Of a DNA stretch of 64,000 bases, positions 48,873-57,366 are shown in pieces (the first letter of the stretch is position 1; the number at the start of each line of letters is the position of its first letter). This stretch comes from Streptomyces sp. SJL17-4 (lineage in GTDB: Bacteria; Actinomycetota; Actinomycetes; Streptomycetales; Streptomycetaceae). The stretch covers positions 7,684,501-7,748,500 of the forward strand of contig NZ_CP104578.1 of assembly GCF_036826855.1 (NCBI RefSeq). The letters are read 5' to 3'. The translations under genes and the position numbers were made by a program. Below the pieces are notes generated by a model. It made no database searches, was not told the origin of the DNA, and saw only the letters and a list, made by a program, of their open reading frames with translations.

Positions 48873-48918
48873 CATCTTGTCGCCGCGAGTGATCACCACT
48901 CACAGCGACGCACACCTT

Positions 48919-49003
48919 GTCCGGGTGGCGGAATGGCAGACGCGCTAGCTTGAGGTGCTAGTGCCCTTTATCGGGCGTGGGGGTTCAAGTCCCCCCTCGG
49001 ACA
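48919..49003 (+). tRNA. tRNA-Leu (anticodon GAG)
   Basis: A complete class II tRNA without encoded CCA. Acceptor strands GTCCGGG and CTCGGAC pair, discriminator A at 49003. The anticodon stem CTAGC/GCTAG holds loop TTGAGGT, giving GAG. A long variable arm (TGCCCTTTATCGGGCG) fits leucine. The T arm is GGGGG-TTCAAGT-CCCCC. It should read CUC codons. Confidence 0.97.
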
Positions 49004-49018
49004 CGACGACTCGTCGTG

Positions 49019-49056
49019 CGAAGTGGTGGTCGAGAGCGATCTCGGCCACCACTTCG
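49019..49056. terminator. Terminator between tRNA-Leu and GntR gene
   Basis: A long stem of CGAAGTGGTGG-T-CGAGA and TCTCG-G-CCACCACTTCG (one G-T pair) with a 4-nt loop ends near a short T run. It can serve both the tRNA gene and the convergent GntR gene. Confidence 0.85.
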
Positions 49057-49061
49057 TCGTT

Positions 49062-49811
49062 TCACATCAGCAGCGAGCCCGGGTCCCGCACGAGCGGCGC
49101 CGTCCCCACCGAGTTGCTCACGTTGAACGTCACACTGCCCGCACGGTAGCGGTCCTCGGTCCATTCGATCGGGCGGCCGTCCGGGTTGCTGGTCAGGTGC
49201 CGCTGGCGCAGGAGCGGGCTTCCCCTGCGGACCCCGAGGAGCCGGGCGTCGTCGCTGCCGGCGGGGACGGCGTCGATGAGGTGCTCGCCGTAGTGGGCGA
49301 TGATTCCGGCCTCCTCCGCCATGCTGTCCATGATCGAGGCGCAGTCGACGGGCAGCGCCTCGACCGTGGGCGCGACCCAGCCCGCGTACGCCGTACGTTC
49401 CACCATCACGGGTTCGCCGTCCAGGAGACGCAGGCGCAGGACGTCCAGGACTCCGTCGCCCTCCGGCAGGACGAGCCGGCGTGCCTCCTCGGGCGTGGCC
49501 GTACGCCGTTCCCGGTGGAGGAAGCGACTGGTCGCCCGGTAGCCCATGACCCGTGCCCACTGGGCGAAGCTGTGGAGCTCGGCGAAGCTGTGCCGGCGCT
49601 CCCTGCGGAGGACGATGCGGCGGGCCCCCTGGCGTGAGCCGATGAGCCCTTCGGAGGTGAGCAGGGCGACGGCCTGGCGTACCGTGCCGCGCGAGGCGGC
49701 CCAGCGGGCGGCGAGGTCGCTCTCGGAGGGCAGGCGGGCTCCGACGGCGTACTCGCCGCTGAGGATCGAGCGGCGGAGTCCCTCCGCGATCTCCACGTAG
49801 AGCGCCGTCAC
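49062..49811 (-). CDS. GntR-family regulator with UTRA domain (PhnF/HutC type)
   Basis: A 249-residue repressor. The N-terminal GntR winged helix is clear (YVEIAEGLRRSILSGEYAVG, ARLPSESDLAARW, SRGTVRQAVALLTSEGLI). The C-terminal UTRA ligand-binding domain (about residues 90-245) ends in WTEDRYRAGSVTFNVS. GTG 49811 begins the family homology. It is divergent from an ABC importer and HAD hydrolase operon and probably represses it until the transported compound binds. PhnF-type regulators control phosphonate uptake in other bacteria. Confidence 0.92.
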   Translation of the reverse strand: MTALYVEIAEGLRRSILSGEYAVGARLPSESDLAARWAASRGTVRQAVALLTSEGLIGSRQGARRIVLRRERRHSFAELHSFAQWARVMGYRATSRFLHRERRTATPEEARRLVLPEGDGVLDVLRLRLLDGEPVMVERTAYAGWVAPTVEALPVDCASIMDSMAEEAGIIAHYGEHLIDAVPAGSDDARLLGVRRGSPLLRQRHLTSNPDGRPIEWTEDRYRAGSVTFNVSNSVGTAPLVRDPGSLLM

Positions 49812-49834
49812 GGCTGTCCCCCTTCTCGCGCGTG

Positions 49835-49866
49835 GCTGTGCACAGCTGGTCACAGCGTGTGCTGTG
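49835..49866. promoter_or_regulatory. Clustered palindromes, candidate GntR operators
   Basis: GCTGTGCACAGC (49835-49846) is a perfect palindrome, and CACAGC-GTGT-GCTGTG (49851-49866) is a second inverted repeat. Together they give four half-sites within 32 bp, starting 24 bp upstream of the GntR start, which fits autoregulation. Confidence 0.55.
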
Positions 49867-49930
49867 CAGGGGTCAGCCTAGCCTGACCGGGCGGCCCCGC
49901 GGTGAGTTCCCCGGGGGCCAAGTTCACTGC

Positions 49931-50002
49931 ATTCACCTGGTGTTCACTGCATCCGGCTCTTCCGGGAGACGCCCGGAGCCGGTCATGTTCCGTTCACTCC
50001 GC
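49931..50002. promoter_or_regulatory. Two PHO-box-like direct repeat pairs
   Basis: ATTCACCTGGT-GTTCACTGCAT (49931-49952) and GGTCATGTTCC-GTTCACTCCGC (49981-50002) are each pairs of 11-bp direct repeats resembling the Streptomyces PhoP site (GTTCACC core, 11-bp period). A further GTTCACTGCAT copy starts at 49922. A hairpin with arms CCGGCTC and GAGCCGG (49953-49982) lies between the pairs. The position upstream of the importer gene suggests induction on phosphate starvation. Confidence 0.55.
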
Positions 50003-50073
50003 GGACAGGATGTAAGGGCGAACTAAGGGCGGCTTGTTCAGACAAGTTCCTTCACTCGCCTCTGGGAGAACCC

Positions 50074-51225
50074 GTGCGCAGAACCCCCCTCCGCGGTGCC
50101 GCCGTGCTGCTCGGCGCCGCCGTCCTGACCACCGCCACCGCCTGCGGCGCCGCACCCGAGGGCGCGGCCGGGGCCGACGGCGACGGTGCGAAGGCGGCCA
50201 CCGCGGCGTCGGCCAAGGACTTCGGCGGCATGGACGCCCTCGTCGAGGCGGCCAAGCGGGAAGGCGCGCTCCACGTCATCGCGCTCCCGCCGGACTGGGC
50301 CAACTACGGCGAGCTGATCAAGACCTTCGAGACCACGTACGGCATCGAGATCGAGAGCGAGAACCCGGACGCCGCCAGCGCCGACGAGATCGCCGCCGTC
50401 AAGTCCCGCAAGGGCCAGAAGCGCGCCCCCGACGTCCTCGACCTCGGCATCGCCTTCGCCCGCAGCGGCGCCGAGGAGGGCCTCTTCGCCCCGTACAAGG
50501 TCGAGGCCTGGGACAAGATCCCCGCCGCCCAGAAGGACGAGGCCGGCCGCTGGTACAACGACTACGGCGGCTACGTCTCCATCGGCTGCGACGCCAAGCG
50601 CATCCCGAACTGCCCGAAGACCTTCGCGGACCTGCTCGAGCCGGAGTACAAGGGCAAGGTCGCCCTCAACGGCAACCCGACCAAGTCCGGCTCCGCCTTC
50701 GGCGGCGTGTACGCGGCGGCCCTCGCCAACAAGGGCTCCTTCGCCGACATCCAGCCCGGCATCGACTTCTTCGGCAAGCTGAAGAAGAGCGGCAACTTCA
50801 TCCCCGTCGAGTCCACCCCCGCCACGGTGGAGAAGGGCGAGACGCCCATCAGCATCGACTGGGACTACCTGAACGCCGGCTACGCCGACCAGTTCAAGGA
50901 CAAGGGCGTCGACTGGCAGGTCGCCGTGCCCACCGACGGCGTCTACGCCCAGTTCTACTCGCAGGCCATCAACAAGGACGCCCCGCACCCCGCGGCCGCC
51001 CGCCTGTGGATGGAGTACCTCTACAGCGCCGAGGGTCAGAACCTCTGGCTCAAGGGGTACGCCCGCCCGGTGCTGCTCCCGGCCATGACCGCCGACGGAA
51101 CCGCCGACAAGGCCTTCGTCGCCAAGCTGCCCGCCGTCACCGGCACCCCCGCCTTCCCTGCCTCCGCCGAGCTCGACAAGGCCAAGGCCACCCTCGCCGA
51201 GAAGTGGGACAAGGCCCTCTCCTGA
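50074..51225 (+). CDS. ABC transporter substrate-binding lipoprotein (phosphonate-type)
   Basis: A 383-residue periplasmic-type binding protein. The signal peptide ends in a lipobox (TTATAC, Cys at about residue 25), so it is membrane-tethered outside the cell. The fold belongs to the iron/thiamine/2-aminoethylphosphonate group (ALHVIALPPDWANYGELIKTFE; KVALNGNPTKSGSAF; SIDWDYLNAGY). Two permeases, one ATPase and a HAD phosphatase-like gene follow in one operon with overlapping ends. PHO-box-like sites upstream and a GntR/UTRA regulator favour a phosphorus substrate such as 2-aminoethylphosphonate. GTG start with GGGAGAA upstream. Confidence 0.88.
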   Translation: MRRTPLRGAAVLLGAAVLTTATACGAAPEGAAGADGDGAKAATAASAKDFGGMDALVEAAKREGALHVIALPPDWANYGELIKTFETTYGIEIESENPDAASADEIAAVKSRKGQKRAPDVLDLGIAFARSGAEEGLFAPYKVEAWDKIPAAQKDEAGRWYNDYGGYVSIGCDAKRIPNCPKTFADLLEPEYKGKVALNGNPTKSGSAFGGVYAAALANKGSFADIQPGIDFFGKLKKSGNFIPVESTPATVEKGETPISIDWDYLNAGYADQFKDKGVDWQVAVPTDGVYAQFYSQAINKDAPHPAAARLWMEYLYSAEGQNLWLKGYARPVLLPAMTADGTADKAFVAKLPAVTGTPAFPASAELDKAKATLAEKWDKALS

Positions 51226-52286
51226 TGTCCTCCGCCTCCCCCACCCCCACCGAGGGAACCGCCCCCACCGAGGGAACCGCCCCCGCCGAGGGAACCGCCC
51301 CCGCCGAGGGAACCGCCCCCGCCGAGGGAACCGCCCCCGCCGAGGGAACCGCCCCCGCCGAGGGAACCGCCCCCGCCGCGGGAGTCACGCCCGCCGCGGG
51401 GACCGTTCCCGCCGGGGAAACCGCCGGCGGCACCCGCCGCCGGCGGCGCGGTCCGCGTACCTGGCTCGCCGCGCTCCCCCTCGTCGCCTTCACCGGGCTG
51501 TGCTTCGGCCTGCCGCTCGGCGCCCTCCTGTACGGCGCCGTGACCCGCACCGACCCCGGCACCGGCGCCACCGCCCTGACCGGCGAGCACCTGAGCCGCT
51601 CGCTCCAGGGCCCCTACCTGGGCTCCCTCCTCGGCAGCGTGCAGCTCTCCGCCCTCACGGCGCTCATCGCCTCGGTCCTCGGCGTCCTCATCGCCCAGGC
51701 CGTCGTCACCTCCCGCTCGCAGGCCCTGCGCAACGCCGTCCTGACCGCCTCCGGGGTCCTCGCCAACTTCGGCGGCGTCCCCCTCGCGTTCGCGTTCATC
51801 GCGACCGTCGGCATCTCCGGCGTCGTCACCCAGCTCGCCGACCTGAGCAGCCTCGGCTGGAACCTGTACTCGTTCACCGGCCTCGCCGTGGTCTACCTCT
51901 ACTTCCTCATCCCGCTCATGGTCCTGGTGATCCTCCCCGCGCTCGACGGACTGCGCCCCCAGTGGCGTGAGGCCGCGCAGAACGCGGGCGCGGGCGGATG
52001 GCAGTACTGGCGCCACGTCGGCATCCCCGTCCTCGCGCCGTCCCTGCTCGGCGGGTTCGTCCTGCTCTTCGGCAGCGCCTTCGCCGCCCACGCCACCGCG
52101 GCGGCGCTCGTCGGCGGCTCCGTCCCCCTGGTCACGCTCAAGATCGCGGACGCCCTCTCCGGGAACGTCCTCGTCGGCCAGGAGAACGTCGCCCTCGCCC
52201 TCGGCCTCGACATGATCCTCATCGCCGGACTCGTCATGGCCGTCCACCTCCCCCTCCAGCGCAGGAGCGCCCGATGGCTGCGATGA
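51225..52286 (+). CDS. ABC transporter permease with repetitive N-terminus
   Basis: A 353-residue permease. Residues about 8-50 are seven hexapeptide repeats (T-E-G-T-A-P / A-E-G-T-A-P) encoded by 18-bp tandem repeats, followed by an Arg-rich stretch and six membrane segments. The EAA loop is REAAQNAGAGGWQYWRHVGIP. It overlaps the preceding stop by one base (TGATG) and the next start by 4-13 bp. The repetitive cytosolic extension is not a normal part of such permeases. Confidence 0.9.
   Translation: MSSASPTPTEGTAPTEGTAPAEGTAPAEGTAPAEGTAPAEGTAPAEGTAPAAGVTPAAGTVPAGETAGGTRRRRRGPRTWLAALPLVAFTGLCFGLPLGALLYGAVTRTDPGTGATALTGEHLSRSLQGPYLGSLLGSVQLSALTALIASVLGVLIAQAVVTSRSQALRNAVLTASGVLANFGGVPLAFAFIATVGISGVVTQLADLSSLGWNLYSFTGLAVVYLYFLIPLMVLVILPALDGLRPQWREAAQNAGAGGWQYWRHVGIPVLAPSLLGGFVLLFGSAFAAHATAAALVGGSVPLVTLKIADALSGNVLVGQENVALALGLDMILIAGLVMAVHLPLQRRSARWLR
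51249..51374 (+). repeat. Seven 18-bp tandem repeats inside permease gene
   Basis: Seven units of ACCGAGGGAACCGCCCCC or GCCGAGGGAACCGCCCCC, first two with A and next five with G at position 1. The near-perfect identity points to recent expansion. Confidence 0.95.
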
Positions 52287-53215
52287 CCCCCACCGCCCGG
52301 GAGGCCGCCCCGGAACACGGCAAGGAGCCGTCCCCACCGGCCCCACCGGCCACCCCGGTGCGGCCCCGGCCACGCGTCTGGCGCGGAGTCGTCCTCGGTC
52401 TCGGCGGCGCCTACTTCCTCATCCCGCTGATCGCCTCCTTCGTCTTCACCGTGCACACGCCCGGCCAGGGCATCTCCTTCGAGGCGTACACCGCGCTGCT
52501 CGCCGCCGACGGCTTCACCGAGAGCCTGCTGCTCTCCCTCGGCCTGGCGGCCGCGACGATCGCCCTCGCCCTGCTGCTCGCCGTGCCCGCACTGGTGGCC
52601 GTACGGATCGGGGCGCCCCGGCTGCGGCCGGTCGTCGAGGTCATGTGCATGCTGCCGCTGGTGGTGCCGCCCATCGCGCTCGTCACCGGCATCAGCACCG
52701 TGCTGCGCTGGGGCCCCGACCACCTCTCGCGGACGCCGCTCTACCAGACGTTCCTCGCGGTGCAGAACGAGAGCTTCCCCTTCGTCCTGGTCCTCGCGTA
52801 CACGGTGATGGCCCTGCCGTTCGTGTACCGGTCCCTCGACGCCGGACTGCGCGCCGTCGACGTCCCCACGCTCGTCGAGGCCGCGCGCAACTGCGGGGCG
52901 AACTGGCCGTACGTGATGTTCCGCGTCATCCTGCCCAACCTGCGCTCCTCGCTCGCGGGCGCCGCGTTCCTCACCCTGGCCCTGGTCCTCGGCGAGTTCA
53001 CCATCGCCTCGCTGCTCGGCTTCCAGCCCTTCGCGGTGTGGATCGTCTCCATCTCCGGGGCCCACGCGAGGATGTCCGTGGCCGTGTCCCTCCTCAGCCT
53101 GGTCATCACCTGGCTGCTGCTCCTCGTCCTCTCCCGGGCCGGAACGGCGCCGACCGGCACACCCGGCACCCCCCGATCCGCCCGTACCTCCCGCACGTCG
53201 CCCAAGGAGTCCTGA
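52274..53215 (+). CDS. Second ABC transporter permease
   Basis: A 313-residue permease with six membrane segments and an EAA loop VEAARNCGANWPYVMFRVILP. It pairs with the preceding permease to form the membrane channel. The start may be ATG 52274 or ATG 52283; the latter gives the ATGA overlap usual in this operon. A Pro-rich cytosolic N-terminus of about 35 residues precedes the first helix. Confidence 0.9.
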   Translation: MAAMTPTAREAAPEHGKEPSPPAPPATPVRPRPRVWRGVVLGLGGAYFLIPLIASFVFTVHTPGQGISFEAYTALLAADGFTESLLLSLGLAAATIALALLLAVPALVAVRIGAPRLRPVVEVMCMLPLVVPPIALVTGISTVLRWGPDHLSRTPLYQTFLAVQNESFPFVLVLAYTVMALPFVYRSLDAGLRAVDVPTLVEAARNCGANWPYVMFRVILPNLRSSLAGAAFLTLALVLGEFTIASLLGFQPFAVWIVSISGAHARMSVAVSLLSLVITWLLLLVLSRAGTAPTGTPGTPRSARTSRTSPKES

Positions 53216-53218
53216 CCC

Positions 53219-54310
53219 ATGTCCTCGTCCACAGCAACAGCGGAGCGGACCGAGCCGGTCGCGGTCGGCGGGGCGCGCGTCGAATTCCGGGGCCTGCGCC
53301 GCACGTTCGGCAGCACCACCGCCCTCGACGGACTCGACCTGACCGTCGAGCCCGGCGAACTCCTCGCCCTTCTCGGCCCGTCGGGCTGCGGCAAGACCAC
53401 CGCGCTCCGCGTCCTCGCCGGCTTCGAGCGACCCGACGCCGGCGAAGTCCTCGTCGACGGCGCCGACATCACCCAGGTCCCGGCCAACCGCCGCGACGCG
53501 GGCATGGTCTTCCAGTCGTACAGTCTCTTCCCCAACCTCACGGCCGCCGACAACGTCGCCTTCGGCCTGCGCGTACGGAAGGTCAGGACGGCCGAACGGC
53601 GCGCCCGCGCCGCCGAACTCCTCGACCTCGTCGGCCTGCCCCAGCACGGCGACCGCTACCCGCACCAGATGTCGGGCGGCCAGCAGCAGCGCGTGGCGCT
53701 CGCCCGGGCGCTCGCCCTGCGGCCCCGCTTCCTGCTCCTCGACGAGCCGCTGTCCGCGCTCGACGCCAAGGTCAGGCTCAGCCTGCGGGAGGAGATCCGC
53801 CGCCTCCAGCTGTCGCTCGGCATCACCACCGTCTTCGTCACCCACGACCAGGAGGAGGCGCTGTCCATGGCGGACCGCGTCGCCGTCCTCAACGCCGGAA
53901 AGCTGGAGCAGTGCGCCGCCCCGGCCGAGCTCTACCGCCGCCCGGCGACCCCCTTCGTCGCCGAGTTCGTCGGCACCATGAACCGCCTCCCGGGCGTCCT
54001 GACGGACTCCGGCGAGGTCCAGGTGGCGGGCACCCGCCTGCCCGTCGACGGCGAGGCCCCGAAGCTCCGCGAGGTCGACGTCCTGGTCCGCCCCGAGAAC
54101 GTCACCGTGACCGAGGCCGCCGACGGCGACGCGACCGTCGTCTCCACCTCCTTCCTCGGCTCCGTCACCCGCGTCCACCTCGACCACGCCGGTACGCGCG
54201 TCAAGGCGGACCTCTCCTCCCGGGAGGCGACCACGCTCACCCCCGGCGCCCGCGTCACCCTCGGCCTCGCCCCGCACCCCGCGCTCGTCGCGCCGAGGGC
54301 GGAGCGGTGA
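53219..54310 (+). CDS. ABC transporter ATP-binding protein
   Basis: A 363-residue importer ATPase with Walker A GPSGCGKTT, Q loop MVFQSYSLFPNLT, signature MSGGQQQRVALARAL, Walker B FLLLDEPLSALD, and the switch His in VFVTHDQEEAL. The C-terminal domain (about residues 250-360) is TOBE-like, usual for Fe3+/phosphonate/spermidine-type systems. It follows the second permease after 3 bp and overlaps the HAD gene by GTGA. Confidence 0.95.
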   Translation: MSSSTATAERTEPVAVGGARVEFRGLRRTFGSTTALDGLDLTVEPGELLALLGPSGCGKTTALRVLAGFERPDAGEVLVDGADITQVPANRRDAGMVFQSYSLFPNLTAADNVAFGLRVRKVRTAERRARAAELLDLVGLPQHGDRYPHQMSGGQQQRVALARALALRPRFLLLDEPLSALDAKVRLSLREEIRRLQLSLGITTVFVTHDQEEALSMADRVAVLNAGKLEQCAAPAELYRRPATPFVAEFVGTMNRLPGVLTDSGEVQVAGTRLPVDGEAPKLREVDVLVRPENVTVTEAADGDATVVSTSFLGSVTRVHLDHAGTRVKADLSSREATTLTPGARVTLGLAPHPALVAPRAER

Positions 54311-54978
54311 CCGAACTCGCCGCCGTCCTCTTCGACATGGACGGCACCCTGGTCGACACCGAGGTCCTCTGGTGGGAGGCCACGGTGGAGATCGCCGCAC
54401 GGATCGGCCACCGGCTGACGGACGCGGACGCCCCCGAGGTCGTCGGACGCGCCGTCAAGGACACTGCCGCCCACCTCGTCCGCGTGACGGGTACCCCGGA
54501 CGCGGACGGCGTGGCGACGGCACTGACCACCGCCTTCCAGGAGCGGGTCGACCGGGGCGCGCCACTGCGCCCCGGCGCGGACCGGCTACTGGCCGAACTC
54601 GCGGCGGAAGGCGTGCCGTTCGCCCTGGTGAGCGCCTCGCCGCGGTCGGTGGTGGACTCGGTGATCGGAGGTGCGCTCGCACACGTCCCCTTCGCCTTCA
54701 CCCTCTCGGCCGACGACACCGTACGGACGAAGCCGCACCCCGACCCGTACCGCGCGGCCGCCCGCCGGTTCGGCGTACCGGACGCGGCGTGCGTCGCCGT
54801 CGAGGACTCCCCGGACGGGGCCGCCTCGGCCGACGCGGCGGGCTGTACGGTCCTCGTCGTCCCCTCCATGCTGCCCGTGCCCGTGCGACCGGGCCGGATC
54901 TTCGCGGAGAGCCTGGAAGAGGTCTCGGTCGCGGGCCTGCGCCGCTACGTCGCCGACGGCGGCGGCCCGGCCGCGTAG
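54307..54978 (+). CDS. HAD-family phosphatase/hydrolase
   Basis: A 223-residue haloacid-dehalogenase-superfamily enzyme. Motif I FDMDGTLVDTEVLWWE holds the nucleophile Asp. Motif II is LVSASPRSVVDS, the Lys of motif III is in RTKPHPDPYR, and motif IV is VAVEDSPDGAASADAAG. The cap fits the beta-phosphoglucomutase-like class. It is translated with the transporter (GTGA overlap) and probably releases phosphate from the imported compound or a derivative. I see no sign of the special phosphonatase cap Lys, so a true phosphonatase is not proven. Confidence 0.88.
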   Translation: MTELAAVLFDMDGTLVDTEVLWWEATVEIAARIGHRLTDADAPEVVGRAVKDTAAHLVRVTGTPDADGVATALTTAFQERVDRGAPLRPGADRLLAELAAEGVPFALVSASPRSVVDSVIGGALAHVPFAFTLSADDTVRTKPHPDPYRAAARRFGVPDAACVAVEDSPDGAASADAAGCTVLVVPSMLPVPVRPGRIFAESLEEVSVAGLRRYVADGGGPAA

Positions 54979-55055
54979 GGCGTGGTGACGGCGACCGGTG
55001 ACCGGCGGGTGCGCGGGCTCGTGGCCCGTGTCCTCCGTGGCCGGCCGCCGAGGTC

Positions 55056-55865
55056 TCAGTCGCGCTCGCGCAGGTACGCCTCCAGGGCGGCGGCCCCGGC
55101 CAGCATCGCCCGGCCGCGCGCGGACAGCCGATCGCGCCAGTCGCCGAGCGCGGCCTCCAGGGGCCCGAGACCGCCGGCCGCCCGCACCTGGGTGATCAGC
55201 GGGGCGATCTGCTCCAACAGATAGCCACCACGCCTGAGTTGGTGGACCAGCCGGGCGTCCCGTACGGCGGACTCGTCGTAGACGCGGTACCCGGTGAGCG
55301 GATCGCGGCGCGGGCGCACAAGGCCGGCACGCTCCCACGCCCGGAGCGTCGCCGGCCGGATGCCGAGCTTCTCCGCGAGGGGTCCGATGAACGTACCGCC
55401 GGGCGCGACGGGCACGCCGCCGGGCCCGGGGGACGTGCCGGTGGGCCGGGCATGGGACGTGCCGCTGGGCCGGGTCGTGGATGCGCCGGTGTGCCGGGCC
55501 GTGGATGCGCCGCCGGGCTCCAGGTCGCGGAGGGCGTTCTCCACGGCCCGGAGGGTCCGGCGGTCGTCGAGGAGCAGGGCGTGGCTCTCGTCGATGAGAC
55601 GGAACGCCTCCTCGGCCGCGCCCTCGTTCACCGCCCGCATGATCGCCGTCGCCGTCCGGTGGCCGTGACCGGGCAGCAGCGCGAGGAAGGCGCGGAGCGC
55701 GCCCGCGTGCAGCGAGGTGTAGCCGCGGTATCCGGCGGGCGTGCGCGCGGCGGCCGAAAGGGCGCCGGCCTCCTCGTAATTGCGGATCGCCTGCGTCGAC
55801 AGACCGTGCTCGCGCGCCAGGTCGACCGGCCGGAGGTGTCCCGGGCTTTGAAGGTTTCGTCCCAT
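55056..55865 (-). CDS. MerR-family regulator with two MerR-type DNA-binding domains
   Basis: A 269-residue protein with one MerR helix-turn-helix at the N-terminus (RPVDLAREHGLSTQAIRNYEEAGALSAA, residues about 12-40) and a second at about 155-200 (IGPLAEKLGIRPATLRAWERAGLV then RDPLTGYRVYDES). The linker holds a Thr/Gly/Pro-rich stretch from short repeats. Double-MerR proteins of this type (TioE-like in annotation) often sit by resistance or export genes. It is divergent from an erythromycin-esterase family gene with a palindrome between them. Probably senses the drug or stress that the neighbour handles. Confidence 0.88.
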   Translation of the reverse strand: MGRNLQSPGHLRPVDLAREHGLSTQAIRNYEEAGALSAAARTPAGYRGYTSLHAGALRAFLALLPGHGHRTATAIMRAVNEGAAEEAFRLIDESHALLLDDRRTLRAVENALRDLEPGGASTARHTGASTTRPSGTSHARPTGTSPGPGGVPVAPGGTFIGPLAEKLGIRPATLRAWERAGLVRPRRDPLTGYRVYDESAVRDARLVHQLRRGGYLLEQIAPLITQVRAAGGLGPLEAALGDWRDRLSARGRAMLAGAAALEAYLRERD

Positions 55866-55903
55866 ACTCCCGTCACCTTCGCGCAAAAGTCTCAACCGTG
55901 TCC

Positions 55904-55919
55904 TCAACGATACCGTTGA
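55904..55919. promoter_or_regulatory. Candidate MerR operator
   Basis: TCAACGATACCGTTGA has 6-bp perfect inverted arms. It lies 4 bp before the esterase-family ATG and 38 bp from the MerR start, in the only gap between the divergent genes. A related TCAACCG half-site is at about 55892. Confidence 0.55.
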
Positions 55920-55923
55920 AGGC

Positions 55924-57162
55924 ATGGCTACCGACATCAAGGACGTCACCCATGCCGTCGAGGCCGCCGCCGTCATGGGTCTGCTCCGGGGCAGGCCGCG
56001 GCTGCTCGCGCTGGGTGAGCCCACGCACGGCGAGGACGCGCTGCTCCACGTACGCAACGAACTGTTCCGGCAGCTCGTCGAGCAGGAGGGCTACCGGACG
56101 ATCACGATCGAGAGCGACTGCATGAGGGGTCTGCTCGTGGACGACTACGTCACCACGGGCGACGGCACCCTCGACGAGGTCATGGAGCGGGGATTCAGCC
56201 ACGGTTGGGGCGCGTCGGCCGCGAACCGCGAGCTCGTCCGCTGGATGCGTGCCTTCAACGACGGCCGCCCGGCCTCCGACCGGCTCCGCTTCGCGGGCTT
56301 CGACGGCCCGCTGGAGATCACCGGGGCGGAGAGCCCTCGGGCGGCCCTCACCGCACTCCACGGCCACCTCTCGGCACGGGTGGACACGGACCTGCTCGAC
56401 TCCATCTGTACGGCGGAAACGCTCGACCGCCTGCTCGGCCCCGACGACCGGTGGACGAACCCCGCCGCGATGAGGGACCCGTCCCGGTCGGTGGGGCGGT
56501 CGGCCGAGGCCACGGAACTGCGCCTGCTCGCCGACGACATGGTGGGGCTGCTCGACGTACGGACACCGCACCCGGTCGCGAGGGGCCGGCGGGACGACGG
56601 GGACCGGGCGCGGCTGTACGGTCGCACCGCCACCGGCCTGCTGCGGTACCACTACTGGATGGCCGACACCTCGCCGAGCCGCATGGCGCGACTGGTGAGC
56701 CTGAGGGACCGGATGATGGCCGACAACCTCCTCGCGCTCGCCGGTGCCGACGGGGCCGTCGCCCCCGCATCCCGCGTCGACCGGTCCCCGGTACTGGTCC
56801 ATGCCCACAACGGCCATCTCCAGCGGCACCGGAGCAGCATGCGGATGGGCGGCCTGCCGGTCGAATGGTGGAGCGCCGGCGCGATCGTGAGCGCCCAACT
56901 GGGCGATGAGTACGCCTTTCTGGCGACGGCCCTCGGCACGATCCGGCACCGGGGAGTGGACGTCCCACCGGCGGAAACCGTCGAAGGACTCCTGTACGCG
57001 GGCCCGGAGGAGTGCTCGGTCGTCGACGCCCGCGGTCTGGCCGCCACCCTCGGCGAGCCCCTGCCCGCGCCGCGCGCCTCCCCGTGGTTCGGTTACGCGC
57101 CGCTCGACCCGGCCCACCTGGCCGACAGCGACGGCCTGGTGTTCGTCAAGGACGTCTCCTGA
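55924..57162 (+). CDS. Erythromycin esterase family protein
   Basis: A 412-residue member of the erythromycin-esterase-like superfamily. The N-terminal active-site region LALGEPTHGEDALLHVRNELF holds the catalytic His/Glu and is followed by TITIESD. The C-terminal part has VLVHAHNGHLQRH. Many family members are not macrolide esterases, so substrate is unknown. It starts just after the palindrome shared with the divergent MerR gene and is probably controlled by it. Confidence 0.9.
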   Translation: MATDIKDVTHAVEAAAVMGLLRGRPRLLALGEPTHGEDALLHVRNELFRQLVEQEGYRTITIESDCMRGLLVDDYVTTGDGTLDEVMERGFSHGWGASAANRELVRWMRAFNDGRPASDRLRFAGFDGPLEITGAESPRAALTALHGHLSARVDTDLLDSICTAETLDRLLGPDDRWTNPAAMRDPSRSVGRSAEATELRLLADDMVGLLDVRTPHPVARGRRDDGDRARLYGRTATGLLRYHYWMADTSPSRMARLVSLRDRMMADNLLALAGADGAVAPASRVDRSPVLVHAHNGHLQRHRSSMRMGGLPVEWWSAGAIVSAQLGDEYAFLATALGTIRHRGVDVPPAETVEGLLYAGPEECSVVDARGLAATLGEPLPAPRASPWFGYAPLDPAHLADSDGLVFVKDVS

Positions 57163-57366
57163 CCGGCGTTTAATCGGTGGTGCGCGGCAGACGGCCCGCC
57201 TACGCTGGTCCCGCGACCGCGCCCCCGATGCGCTCGGCTGCGGCTACTTCTTCCGAAAACCAAGTGACGCCGCCGCCACCTCCGATCTCGGTGGGCGTGG
57301 CGCCTCGGCCCCGGTGGACTCTTCCCGGGGCCGTCCGTTCCTTTCCTTTGGATCCGGGGGGATTCA

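Noticed and set aside
51036-52373. Long Gly/Glu/Asp-rich antisense frame over the ABC permease
   Set aside because: Shadow of the permease gene and of its 18-bp repeats; composition is non-protein-like and no ribosome site is present.
57163-57366. Y RNA (YrlA-like) gene upstream of the TROVE protein
   Set aside because: I looked for a tRNA-like T arm and terminal stem and found only weak partial matches, so I did not annotate one.
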